From GCA-020345945 sp964596985 (lineage in GTDB: Archaea; Thermoproteota; Bathyarchaeia; RBG-16-48-13; GCA-020345945): a stretch of 64,000 bases of DNA. Shown here piece after piece: positions 17,625-26,117 of the stretch; positions within the stretch are counted from its first letter, which is position 1; every line of letters begins with the position of its first letter. The stretch covers positions 403,434 to 467,433 of the forward strand of contig CAZQWG010000001.1 in assembly GCA_964596985.1 (NCBI GenBank). Reading direction: 5' to 3'. The notes beneath the pieces are model-generated. The model was given only the letters and a program-made list of their open reading frames with translations, was not told where the DNA came from and searched no databases. Position numbers and translations under genes: made by a program.

Positions 17625-18273
17625 CCGACTTTCCACCGACCCATCCCATGACCAGCTGCACGGCGTCGACAGCGGTTTCACCAAACGCGTCGGCACCGAT
17701 CTGCCTGGCAAAGACCTCGTTCACCGCTCTGCCGCCGATCATGACCTTCACTTCGTCCCTTAATCCCTCGCTTCTGAGTGTGTCTATCACCTTCTGCATC
17801 TCGTCGACAACAATCGTGAGAAGCCCTGACATAGCTAGAACGTCAGGTTTCTCTCTCCTGACGGCCTCCACAAAGCTGGTGCATGGGACATCAACCCCGA
17901 GATCTATCACATCCAGACCCTGCGACATCAGCATCGTAATCACGATGTCTTTTCCGATGTAATGTAGGTCTCCCTGAACGGTGCCGATGACTACCTTCCC
18001 TTTGGAAAGGGATTTAGTCTTCTTCAATTCCGGTTTGATCATGTCCATGATCTCGGCAGCCGTGTTGCCAGCTAAGGTGAGTTCCATGAGGAAGTACTCC
18101 TTTGAATCGTATAGTTCTCCGACCTTGTCAAGCGCCACTTTGACGACGTCGACTATTTCAAGAGGCCCTGCCCCAGCGTCCAAAGCCTTTCTCGCTAATC
18201 CCTTGGCTTCTTCTAGCCTAACGCATTCGATTACGGCTGACCTCAGTTCCTCTAGGATATCGTCCTTTTCCAT
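17617..18273 (-). CDS. Corrinoid (cobalamin-binding) methyl-carrier protein, MtaC/MtbC type
   Basis: Carries the methyl group on cobalt between methyltransferases. 218 residues. The helical cap (about 1-85) includes EYFLMELTLAGNTAAEIMDMI. The Rossmann cobalamin domain has GTVQGDLHYIGKDIV, which supplies the D-x-H-x-x-G base-on motif with the cobalt-coordinating His. The pattern continues with MSGLLT and IGGRAVNEVFARQIGADAF. The stop overlaps the start of the UroD-like gene by 8 bases, so the pair is translationally coupled. No activating RamA-like gene or second methyltransferase is present within the window. Confidence 0.92.
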   Translation of the reverse strand: MEKDDILEELRSAVIECVRLEEAKGLARKALDAGAGPLEIVDVVKVALDKVGELYDSKEYFLMELTLAGNTAAEIMDMIKPELKKTKSLSKGKVVIGTVQGDLHYIGKDIVITMLMSQGLDVIDLGVDVPCTSFVEAVRREKPDVLAMSGLLTIVVDEMQKVIDTLRSEGLRDEVKVMIGGRAVNEVFARQIGADAFGETAVDAVQLVMGWVGGKSDG

Positions 18274-18356
18274 ACCTTATTCCCTTCGATAGAATGATGA
18301 AATGCCAACATATCGTATATTGGACTTCTGCTGGAGCATCTTTCGGTTCACGGACT

Positions 18357-19178
18357 CTATCTAATTCGGTATGATGGCTCTTGAAGGATGGTCTTCATTC
18401 CAGTCTTCAAGATCTTACCTTCTCGTTCGAGTTCCTCTATGATCCTAGGACCCATCACAGGGAAGGCGTTCATCTTCTGCGCCAGCTCGCTCGGTGTCAG
18501 TTCGTCTTCGAGCAGACCAAGGGCTTTCTCAAGCATAGTACTGGTTGTTGTAATATATTCCCGGATTCTTTTATTTCCATTCCGGATTGGCATTCCGTGC
18601 CCAGGCAGAAGAAAGTCGACTTCAAGCTCCGAAAGTCGCCTCAATGAGTCTACATAGGTCTCGAAGCTACCTCTGATTATGGGTGCTTGGATCTCCCTGT
18701 CGTATCGAGCGTGGTAGAAGGCTGGCATGACGACGTCACCAGTGAAGAGTAGACGTTGATCACGGTAGTAGATACAGGTGCTTCCTGGGGTGTGACCAGG
18801 CGTAGGAATCAATTCCAACTCAATGCCACCGATAACAAGTTCCCGTTCTTCTTGGAAGACCACGTCAGGTCTTGAGGGCGCTATCGGCGGTATAGGATTG
18901 GACACGTTTTCGGCATCACCTTCATTGACGACGATCTCGGTGCCTAACTCGGTTTGCAATCTGCTGAGTCCACCGATATGGTCTCGATCAGAGTGGGTAA
19001 CCAGCACATATTTCAGCTCTTCTGGGTGAACAACGAGACTCAGGTACGAGAGGATCATTTCAACGGTTTCATCGGTCCATCCAGCGTCTACGAGTGCGGC
19101 CTCACCCTCTCCCTTGATTATACCTGTATTGGCACCATTCAAACCACACAGGAAGTAGATGTCGTCAAAGATTCTCAT
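18357..19178 (-). CDS. Metallo-beta-lactamase-fold hydrolase
   Basis: 273 residues. The metal motif THSDRDHIGG (H-x-D-x-D-H variant), PTPGHTPGSTCIYY, LFTGDVVMP and LLPGHGMPI supply the ligands of a binuclear centre. A C-terminal helical part (EKALGLLEDELTPSELAQKM) resembles the small DNA-binding-like tail of glyoxalase II and RNase-unrelated MBL proteins. It lies directly upstream of the corrinoid pair on the same strand but separated by about 80 bases; a role in that pathway is possible, not shown. The substrate cannot be assigned. Confidence 0.85.
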   Translation of the reverse strand: MRIFDDIYFLCGLNGANTGIIKGEGEAALVDAGWTDETVEMILSYLSLVVHPEELKYVLVTHSDRDHIGGLSRLQTELGTEIVVNEGDAENVSNPIPPIAPSRPDVVFQEERELVIGGIELELIPTPGHTPGSTCIYYRDQRLLFTGDVVMPAFYHARYDREIQAPIIRGSFETYVDSLRRLSELEVDFLLPGHGMPIRNGNKRIREYITTTSTMLEKALGLLEDELTPSELAQKMNAFPVMGPRIIEELEREGKILKTGMKTILQEPSYRIR

Positions 19179-19442
19179 TCGGTAGCCCCCTCCCTCGGTA
19201 TTGGGGTTGCCTGGGAGATAGATGAGGAATATGCTTAATATTTGTGCAGCCAGCTTTCAGAGTGAAGGACCAGTTGGAGATATTGAGGGAGAAAGTCACC
19301 ATCCTATTTCCTAGATCGCAGCCTTATCGGAGATAAGGAATGTGCAAGTACTGGATTGAACTTCAGATCTGGAAGGCGACAAAACTACTGGGTGCAAATG
19401 GTTACCGACCAGTCTGTCTTGGAGCGCACGGACAGTCACCTA

Positions 19443-20039
19443 TTAGCGTTTTTCAGCGAGCGGAGTCTTTCCTTTAAGGGATTCTAAGTATATGGCTATC
19501 GCAGTATCGTATCTGGCGGTATGGTCAAAGGCTTTCCACGCTAGATGAAGACGCTCTTCGTATGAGAGACCTTTTCTTCTGCTCAGCGAATCTGCGGTCC
19601 AACCATAGTCTGATGGCTCTGTTACGACGATGACGTTCGTATAGTTCTTGGCTGCGGCCCGGATCAGCGTAACGCCTCCGATATCAATACTCTCGATCGC
19701 CTCCGAGAGATCATGTTCTCTGGAAGTTGTCTCGACGAACGGGTAGAGATTCACGACAACCATGTCCACACGGGTCAAGCCGTGTCTCAGCATATCCTCA
19801 GAGTCAGCTTCACCGCGAGCAAGGACACCGCCTAGGAGCCTCGGATGCAACGTCTTGACGCGCCCACCAAGAATCTCAGGAAATCCGGTCAGCTCAGAAA
19901 CGAGTTTAGTTTCCACCCCGCCTAGTCTGAGGGTTAAGGCGGTTCCCCCTGTCGAGTAGATCTGAAACAGGCTATCGATGCGTCTACAGAAGTCAACTAG
20001 TCCAGTCTTATCGCTACAACTCACGATCGCAGTCTTCAA
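19443..20039 (-). CDS. Stand-alone IMP cyclohydrolase domain of PurH
   Basis: Closes the purine ring in the last step to IMP. Only the N-terminal MGS-like domain of bacterial PurH is present, 198 residues. The phosphate loop is IYSTGGTALTLR, followed by ELTGFPEILGGRVKTLHPRLLGGVLA and VNLYPFVET, with IDIGGVTLIRAAAKNY further on. The AICAR formyltransferase half is missing, so this organism must use a separate enzyme (PurP-type or a detached transformylase). Many archaea instead use PurO, so this is a bacterial-type solution. The gene is monocistronic between two gaps of more than 200 bases. Confidence 0.92.
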   Translation of the reverse strand: MKTAIVSCSDKTGLVDFCRRIDSLFQIYSTGGTALTLRLGGVETKLVSELTGFPEILGGRVKTLHPRLLGGVLARGEADSEDMLRHGLTRVDMVVVNLYPFVETTSREHDLSEAIESIDIGGVTLIRAAAKNYTNVIVVTEPSDYGWTADSLSRRKGLSYEERLHLAWKAFDHTARYDTAIAIYLESLKGKTPLAEKR

Positions 20040-20261
20040 CCGTGAAACCCTCCAACTACAAAACTAGGCGAGTACCCCATTCAAAATCCTATTGGTAGCC
20101 AGAGACAATGAAGATGCCTAGATAGGTATAACCTGGACATGAGAGAACACCCGTTCCAGTGATCGAAGTAGGTCTGGGACTGAGGGCTTGCTTTGCACTA
20201 ACCTTTATTTTTCACTCGTTATTATCTATGGGGAACATATGGATAGGGGGATACATATACG

Positions 20262-20675
20262 ATGATGAGTGTGGAAGAACTAGCCTTAGGCTCCATAGAA
20301 GAGATGAAGAAAATCTTTCCTGCTTTCTTCGTCGTCACTCTGTTATCTGTAATATTTGAGACTTACGTGCCCATGGGAATCACACGCGCAATACTTGGGA
20401 AGAACCAGTTGTTGTCGATCCCATTAGCGACGGCCATAGGCATCATTCTCCCCATTCCGAGATATGCAACATATCCAATAGCTTTCTCCCTACTTCAACA
20501 AGGAGCTAGCATGGGAGCCATCTTTTCTCTGATCGCCGGGGAAGTCATCATAGGATCCCCGGATAGAGATGTGATGGAATTCAAGTACTTCGGGTGGAAG
20601 GCCTTCACATTGCGTCTAGTTCTCTGTATGGTATTTGTCATGTTGGGAGGATTCTTAGTGGAGGTCTTCTTTTGA
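20262..20675 (+). CDS. Half-size permease subunit A (DUF318/YraQ-ArsP-like)
   Basis: 137 residues with about four transmembrane helices. The repeat signature is GIILPIPRYATYPIAFSLL followed by QQGASMGAIFSLIAGEVIIG. This resembles one half of the two-repeat permeases of COG0701 (ArsP/YraQ), in which each repeat has a Pro-containing loop and a G-A-S helix. The next gene encodes a second half-size protein and starts inside the stop codon of this one (TTGA overlap). The pair therefore most likely forms a heterodimeric transporter. The substrate is unknown and the family assignment is tentative. Confidence 0.65.
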   Translation: MMSVEELALGSIEEMKKIFPAFFVVTLLSVIFETYVPMGITRAILGKNQLLSIPLATAIGIILPIPRYATYPIAFSLLQQGASMGAIFSLIAGEVIIGSPDRDVMEFKYFGWKAFTLRLVLCMVFVMLGGFLVEVFF

Positions 20676-21088
20676 CCATCGAGATAATCCATCTTGCAGT
20701 GATGAGGTTCTTGAAGTACGTGCCCATTCTTATACTCGCCTGTATGGCAGCTACATTTCTTAGCTCATACACCTCAGGGAAGAAGATTAACAAGCTCCTC
20801 AGGAAGAAGAGAAGAAACATACTTGTGGCTTCGTCGATTGGGTTAGTGAGCCCAGGACCCTTAGCCCCCTACATGCCCCTTCTGAAGGTGTTGAATAGGA
20901 AAGGGTTGCCACTCAGTGTAGTAGCTGCATTTATCACAAGTCAAACCCTAGTAGGGCCACTCCGTGCCTTCTTGGAAGTAGAGATGTTTGGGCTGGCCTT
21001 CTTCTTATTTAGGGTATTCATCTCGTTCGTTATTGCCATCAGCATCGGAGTATGCTTCCAGCTGCTTGAGAAACATATAGCACAATAG
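20672..21088 (+). CDS. Half-size permease subunit B (paralogue of the preceding gene)
   Basis: About 138 residues with four predicted membrane helices. The repeat element is GLVSPGPLAPYMPLLKVL followed by RKGLPLSVVAAFITSQTLVGP, positionally equivalent to the element of the upstream protein. I place the start at TTG 20672: it has GGAGG at 20660-20664, overlaps the upstream TGA, and removes a run of out-of-family residues that a 20594 start would add. A positively charged loop, SSYTSGKKINKLLRKKRR, sits after the first helix, so the N-terminus is probably outside. Confidence 0.65.
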   Translation: MTIEIIHLAVMRFLKYVPILILACMAATFLSSYTSGKKINKLLRKKRRNILVASSIGLVSPGPLAPYMPLLKVLNRKGLPLSVVAAFITSQTLVGPLRAFLEVEMFGLAFFLFRVFISFVIAISIGVCFQLLEKHIAQ

Positions 21089-21212
21089 CGCCTGCAATTG
21101 TTTCTCCCAGATTCGAGATAACAATCTCGGTGCTTCGTGAACCCGCTGCCAAAGATTAAAGAGCACCTCAAAAAGGTGATTGGATAAACATTTGATAGGT
21201 GTCTGTTGAGAG

Positions 21213-22220
21213 TTGAGTGAACAGATAAGGATAGTTCAGTACGGACTCGGACCGATCAGCTGCGAGATTGCGAGACTTGTCCTACAAAAGAAGACCCTAA
21301 GATTGGTTGGTGGAGTTGACATCGATCCCGACAAGGCAGGGAAGGACATTGGAAGACTGCTGGGATTGGACCACGACATTGGCGTGGTAGTGGAGGAAGA
21401 TACCTCCAAGGTCCTCTCAAGAACGGGCGCAGACGTTATCCTACATTCCACATCTTCCTCACTCACACACGTCAAAGATCAGATCCTGTCCTGCATCGAT
21501 GCCGGCACTCACGTAGTCTCAACCACAGAGGAGCTCTCATACCCTTTTTCGCGTTCATGTGAGCCTGCGAGGTTAATAGACAAAGAAGCCAAATCAAGAG
21601 GTGTATCAGTGTTGGGAACCGGGGTCAACCCTGGCTTCGTAATGGACACTCTCCCCATCTTTCTGAGTACAGCATGCCAACAGGTTAAGTCTGTAGAGGT
21701 AACTCGCATTCTCGACGCTTCTACTCGAAGGCTACCTCTTCAAAGGAAGATCGGAGCAGGATTGACTGTGGAGGAGTTCAAGAGAGGCGTCCAAGAAGGA
21801 GGACTGGGACATGTCGGATTGCTGGAGTCTATTGCGATGTTATCTGAAGGCCTAGGACTCGAAGTCGATCACTCAGAACAGATAGTGGAACCAGTGATTG
21901 CAGAGAAGGACCTCAAGACGCAATACTTGTCTGTCAAGAAGAATGAAGTGGCAGGCATAAGGAACATCGGACAAGGATACAGAGGACAAGATCTCGTCGT
22001 CCTTCTTAGACTAGAGATGTACATAGGGGCGAACAATTCTAGAGACAGAGTCAGCATCAAGGGAAGTCCGAACATGGATTTCGTGGTGGAAGGGGGAACC
22101 CCAGGCGATCCTGCCACAGTAGCAATGATCGTCAACGCGATACCCAAAGTGATCGAAGCTAGACCTGGACTTCTATCGATGATGGACCTACGCCTACCGT
22201 CGATCCTAGTCGACAAGTAG
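21213..22220 (+). CDS. NAD(P)-dependent dehydrogenase, DapB/2,4-diaminopentanoate dehydrogenase-like
   Basis: 335-residue Rossmann oxidoreductase. The N-terminus IVQYGLGPISCEIARLVL is a G-x-G-x-x-x nucleotide site, GGVDIDPDKAGKD follows strand 2, and VLGTGVNPGFVMDTLP is the characteristic segment of the 2,4-diaminopentanoate dehydrogenase (Ord) group. That group works in ornithine fermentation, but no other ord genes are present here. A TTG start at 21213 follows AGAG. Function beyond an imine or amine-acid dehydrogenase remains open. Confidence 0.75.
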   Translation: MSEQIRIVQYGLGPISCEIARLVLQKKTLRLVGGVDIDPDKAGKDIGRLLGLDHDIGVVVEEDTSKVLSRTGADVILHSTSSSLTHVKDQILSCIDAGTHVVSTTEELSYPFSRSCEPARLIDKEAKSRGVSVLGTGVNPGFVMDTLPIFLSTACQQVKSVEVTRILDASTRRLPLQRKIGAGLTVEEFKRGVQEGGLGHVGLLESIAMLSEGLGLEVDHSEQIVEPVIAEKDLKTQYLSVKKNEVAGIRNIGQGYRGQDLVVLLRLEMYIGANNSRDRVSIKGSPNMDFVVEGGTPGDPATVAMIVNAIPKVIEARPGLLSMMDLRLPSILVDK

Positions 22221-22369
22221 CAGCAACCAGCCCCTATTCTCTTTCTTCTATTGCCAAGCTCATTTGTTTCTTCTTCCCCCCGGTCAATCTTCGTGGGGAT
22301 TGAGAAAAAGCCATAATAGGTTAGGAAAAACTACAATTACAGAGTTGAGATTAAAGAGAGTGAATTATT

Positions 22370-22900
22370 ATGGCAAGTGTACAAGAAGGGTTGTGGATCG
22401 AACGAGACTACTTGAAATGCACGGGTTGCAGAAGATGCGAGATTGCTTGCAGCCTCTTCCACGAGGGCAAGATCTGGCCCGAAGCATCCAGAATAAGGGT
22501 TTTCATGCTTATCCCGGGAGTAGAGATTCCTCATTTCTGTTCCCAATGCCACGACTATCCATGCATTGAAAGCTGCCCATTCGACGCGCTTTCCATCGAC
22601 GAGAAGACCTCTGCAGTAAAGGTTGACGAGGAGAAGTGCACAGCATGCGGCATATGCATAAACGCATGTCCAGGGAAGGTACCTCACCTGCACCCCCAAG
22701 AGGAGAAGATCCTGATCTGCGATCTCTGCGACGGAGAACCGCAATGCGTCAAGGCATGCACTAAAGCTAACTATGACGCGCTGGGTCTCAGCAGGGAGGC
22801 GAAACCTTTCTCTCACAAGTTGTTCTCCAAGACGCCAGAAGAACTCACAGAGATGGTAGCTGAGAACCTGTACGCCGAGAAGGCAAAGGAGTTGATATAA
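22370..22900 (+). CDS. Multi-cluster ferredoxin, electron-transfer partner of aldehyde oxidoreductase
   Basis: 176 residues with cysteine sets for about four [4Fe-4S] clusters: CTGCRRCEIAC, CSQCHDYPCIESC, CTACGICINAC and CDLCDGEPQCVKAC. This is the HycB/DMSO-reductase B-subunit pattern. It is separated by only one base from the downstream tungsten enzyme gene, so the two proteins should form an AOR complex in which this subunit passes electrons from the aldehyde oxidation to a further acceptor. Cytoplasmic; no signal peptide. Confidence 0.93.
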   Translation: MASVQEGLWIERDYLKCTGCRRCEIACSLFHEGKIWPEASRIRVFMLIPGVEIPHFCSQCHDYPCIESCPFDALSIDEKTSAVKVDEEKCTACGICINACPGKVPHLHPQEEKILICDLCDGEPQCVKACTKANYDALGLSREAKPFSHKLFSKTPEELTEMVAENLYAEKAKELI

Positions 22901-22901
22901 G

Positions 22902-24770
22902 ATGGTAGGAGGATACGCAGGAAAGTTCTTGGACGTCGATCTCTCCGCTGGAAAGACGAAGGAGACACAATTTTCAGAAGAAATCCTCAGCCAGTATATC
23001 GGTGGAAGGGGACTCGCCGCACGGATACTGTGGGACAGGGTAGGCTCAAAATGGGAGTCGATAGACCCTCTCGGCCCAGAGAATCTCTTCCTCACATTGG
23101 CCGGCCCCCTCACAGGATACTTTCACGGCGCGAGGATCTGCGCAACAGGCAAGTCGCCTCAAAGCAACGGAATCGTCGGTTCCACGGTCAGCGGGGAATT
23201 CCCGATCGAACTCAAGTGCGCAGGCTGGGATGGGGTCATAGTCTCTGGGAAGGCTGAATCACCAGTCTACCTATTGATAGACAACGAGAACGTGGAGATA
23301 AGAGACGCAAAACACCTTTGGGGCCTAGAAGGCAAGGAGACGCTCAAGACCCTTACGAAAGGGGTGAAGGAAGAACTCGACAAACGCTACAAACGGCTCG
23401 GCATACAGAAGGAGCCAGCGATGCTCTATATCGGCCCAGCAGGAGAGAACAGTATCAGAACCGCCGCGGTCCTCCAGAAATGGAGCCACGCCGCAGGGTA
23501 CGGAGGATACGGGGCTGTGATGGGATCCAAGAATCTGAAGGCAATAGTAGCCAAAGGAACCGGCCCCCTACCCGAAGTCGCGAAGCCAGTACAGGTTCTT
23601 AGACTTATGGAGGAGACGGAAGAACTCTCCTACACGAGAAGACGTCTACGCCGTTGGGGAACAGGATACGCAGGATACGAGGTCGGGGCAGACAGGAACT
23701 CAGAGCCGGTGAGAAACTGGCAAGAGGAATGGCACGACGAAAAGTCGATGGGAGGCACCAACTTCGACCTCAGACACTGGGTGAAACGCTACTGGGCAGA
23801 CTACGGATGCGCGATCTCCTGCATGAAGCTCGCAGTGGTCAAGGTGGGTCCCTACAAAGGAGCCATCTCGGACAACCCCGACTATGAGTTGGAGGCCTAT
23901 CTTGGACCAAACCTCGGCGTCTTCGACCCAGCAGCTGTACTATACCTTTCATCCCTCATAGAGGAGCTCGGATACTCAGGGATCAACGGACCCAACACAC
24001 TGGCCTTCGCCATCGAACTCTACCAGCGCGGAATCCTGACAAAGGAGGATCTGGGAGGATTGGAGTTGAAGTGGGGAGACGTCAAATCCATCGAAGAACT
24101 GGCAAGAGGAATAGTGACGAGGGAAGGGAAGTTCTTTGACGCCCTCGCCGAGGGAACGTATAGGGCAGCCTTGAAGATATCTGAGATGAAAGGGGTAGAC
24201 GTTACACCCTACGCGGTCACCGTCAAGGGAGTGGAGGTAGGTGCCCACGGAACACGGAGCAACCTAGACTACACAAAGGACATCTGCTACGCATGCTCGG
24301 TCCAAGGAGGCGACCATACATCTACAATCTCCGACGGCTATAACGACCTCGAAACGGTGTTCGCGGACTCAGCCGTCTACTGCAATGTCATTGGATGGGG
24401 AGGAGGACTGGAAGATCTCCAATGGAGGTTCCTCCGAGCAGTCACAGGATGGAACACGACAGACGAAGACTGGAAGACGACTCTAGGACCCCGAATCGTA
24501 CACATTCAGAGAGCCGCGGAACTCATCGGGGGACCCGATGTCAACTGGCGACCACCCAAAGACGACGACAACCCCAAGAGATTCTATGAGCCACTACCGT
24601 CCGGACCCTACAAGGGGCAGACAACAGACCGCGAATTCGTGGACCAAAGAAGACTCGAATACTACGAGGCTATCGGATGGGACAAGAACGGAATACCTAA
24701 ACCTGATGTCTTGAAGAAACTAGGATTGCAGGATGTGGACAAAGCACTAGACAAAGTAAGGGGCAAGTGA
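22902..24770 (+). CDS. Tungsten aldehyde:ferredoxin oxidoreductase family
   Basis: 622 residues, normal AOR length. Domain 1 starts with GKFLDVDLSAGKTKE and GGRGLAARILWD. The pterin region has GSKNLKAIVAKGTGPLP, and PTT-type segments follow. The cluster motif usually reads C-x2-C-x3-C; here it is D300-x2-C303-x3-C307 in ADYGCAISC. The fourth ligand, C494, lies in VYCNVIGW. GHGTRSNLDYTK-like (AHGTRSNLDY) and AVTGWNTTDEDW are conserved. The Asp at the first ligand position is coded by GAC and is not a translation artefact. The aldehyde substrate is unknown; a role in amino-acid or aromatic-aldehyde oxidation is inference. Confidence 0.92.
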   Translation: MVGGYAGKFLDVDLSAGKTKETQFSEEILSQYIGGRGLAARILWDRVGSKWESIDPLGPENLFLTLAGPLTGYFHGARICATGKSPQSNGIVGSTVSGEFPIELKCAGWDGVIVSGKAESPVYLLIDNENVEIRDAKHLWGLEGKETLKTLTKGVKEELDKRYKRLGIQKEPAMLYIGPAGENSIRTAAVLQKWSHAAGYGGYGAVMGSKNLKAIVAKGTGPLPEVAKPVQVLRLMEETEELSYTRRRLRRWGTGYAGYEVGADRNSEPVRNWQEEWHDEKSMGGTNFDLRHWVKRYWADYGCAISCMKLAVVKVGPYKGAISDNPDYELEAYLGPNLGVFDPAAVLYLSSLIEELGYSGINGPNTLAFAIELYQRGILTKEDLGGLELKWGDVKSIEELARGIVTREGKFFDALAEGTYRAALKISEMKGVDVTPYAVTVKGVEVGAHGTRSNLDYTKDICYACSVQGGDHTSTISDGYNDLETVFADSAVYCNVIGWGGGLEDLQWRFLRAVTGWNTTDEDWKTTLGPRIVHIQRAAELIGGPDVNWRPPKDDDNPKRFYEPLPSGPYKGQTTDREFVDQRRLEYYEAIGWDKNGIPKPDVLKKLGLQDVDKALDKVRGK

Positions 24771-24835
24771 AAACTCCACCCTTCCCCTTTATTCTTTGCT
24801 CGACCTAAGAATCTCATCTGAACCAGTAGCCCAAG

Positions 24836-25831
24836 TTAAAGTTCTAGATCTGATAAAGGTGGGGGAGCAGTAAGATCGACTAAGCTTTCTAAGATTGAAC
24901 AAGCCTCACTTGGAGGAAGTACGTTAAGCTCTCTTTGGCAACTATAGACAAGCTTCTTTATTGCTTTCTCATAGCCAACCAAGCCATCGGCTTCGTATGT
25001 GATTTTGAAGAGTTCCTTCGCCGCACCTTCCTGGATTTTCGATCTGCGGAGTAGCGATTCTATTCTCTTCCTATTCGTTAGGTTATTCAATGCGTAGAGT
25101 ATGGGTAGGGGTAAGTGTTCATACTTTATACGGTGTGGAAGTTCCCTTCTGAAGTCCAACATATCAGCGAGGTCATCTCTTAGTATAGCAATCATTCCAA
25201 GGGCTCTTCCATACCTTGCTAAAGCCTCTGTCTCTGTTTCTGATCCTCCACCGAGAATCGACCCAATTCTCATATAGGCTTCAACGTCAGCAGCCTTCAT
25301 TCGAGTTAGGCGAAGATACCTTCTGGGAGTTATATCTATCCTTCCACGGAGTTCAAGCTCTCCGGCTTCTGCATTGCTCAGCTCTAGCAGGAGGTTTTTA
25401 ATCACAACCAAAATCGACTGAACTTTCCCAGGTGAGAGACCACAGTCAATGAGGTTGGATGCTAGAGAGACAAAACCTTTCACGAATAGTATATCACCGA
25501 GAATTAAAGTGACCTCGATACCTCTCGCTCCCAGTACAGTCTGCCCATGATCCTTTCTTGGGGATTGGTCGATGATGTCATCGTGAATGTCGATTCCAGC
25601 ACCTACAAGGATCAAGGAAGATGCTATGTCTTTGGTCAGTGTGGGATCTCCGCCTACCACCTCGCAAGCCAGAGACATTAATGCTGGTCTAGTGTAATCT
25701 TTCCAGTAAGAGAATAAATGTGAAAGTGCTGACCTACACATCTTATCGGAAACATTCTCTTTTGCCCACGATTCTGCTCGTCTCAATGATAATAGACTTC
25801 GCTCGGTGAGATTATCCTTAACTCTTGCCAT
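24836..25831 (-). CDS. Trans-isoprenyl diphosphate synthase family
   Basis: 331 residues of all-helical fold. First aspartate-rich motif DIHDDIIDQ and second LRDDLADMLDF are both intact, and the substrate Arg/Lys region is YWKDYTRPALMSLACE rather than the usual GGKRLRP. The unusual first Lys-Arg motif and low resemblance elsewhere suggest a divergent member, perhaps not the main lipid synthase. Codon usage is AT-richer than in the flanking genes. It lies at the left edge of the regulator-rich section; no lipid gene is adjacent. Confidence 0.83.
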   Translation of the reverse strand: MARVKDNLTERSLLSLRRAESWAKENVSDKMCRSALSHLFSYWKDYTRPALMSLACEVVGGDPTLTKDIASSLILVGAGIDIHDDIIDQSPRKDHGQTVLGARGIEVTLILGDILFVKGFVSLASNLIDCGLSPGKVQSILVVIKNLLLELSNAEAGELELRGRIDITPRRYLRLTRMKAADVEAYMRIGSILGGGSETETEALARYGRALGMIAILRDDLADMLDFRRELPHRIKYEHLPLPILYALNNLTNRKRIESLLRRSKIQEGAAKELFKITYEADGLVGYEKAIKKLVYSCQRELNVLPPSEACSILESLVDLTAPPPLSDLEL

Positions 25832-26055
25832 GAAAATTCCTGCCTATTATATCATGTTTTCACAATGAAAAAGAAATAAGAAAAGACTGTCCCCTATTCG
25901 TTTGCCCTCGATGTTCTTGGCAATAAAGTGGAATGCTCTCTTGAAGTCTAAAGCTTCTAACCCCAGGGTCTTATGGGTGATTTGGTGAGCCATCTTGCTA
26001 AGGCTGAAATACTCATATGTTTTTCACCTCCCCACCAGTCTTCAAAATCTCGTTT

Positions 26056-26078
26056 GTATTCGTGTTGAACACAACTAC
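26056..26078. promoter_or_regulatory. Palindromic operator, copy 1 (upstream of MFS gene)
   Basis: Core GTGTTGAACAC (26062-26072) is an 11-base palindrome around a central G, with flanks GTATTC and AACTAC. It sits 7 bases upstream of the TATA box GAAATATAAG (26085-26094). Over 23 bases it matches the reverse complement of the site at 29159-29181 at all but one position. Confidence 0.7.
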
Positions 26079-26084
26079 AATAAT

Positions 26085-26094
26085 GAAATATAAG
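26085..26094 (+). promoter_or_regulatory. TATA box of the MFS transporter gene
   Basis: GAAATATAAG predicts transcription start near 26116, two bases before the ATG at 26118. This supports a leaderless mRNA and the start chosen for the gene. Confidence 0.55.
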
Positions 26095-26117
26095 GGTTGC
26101 TAAAGGATGATTTCATA

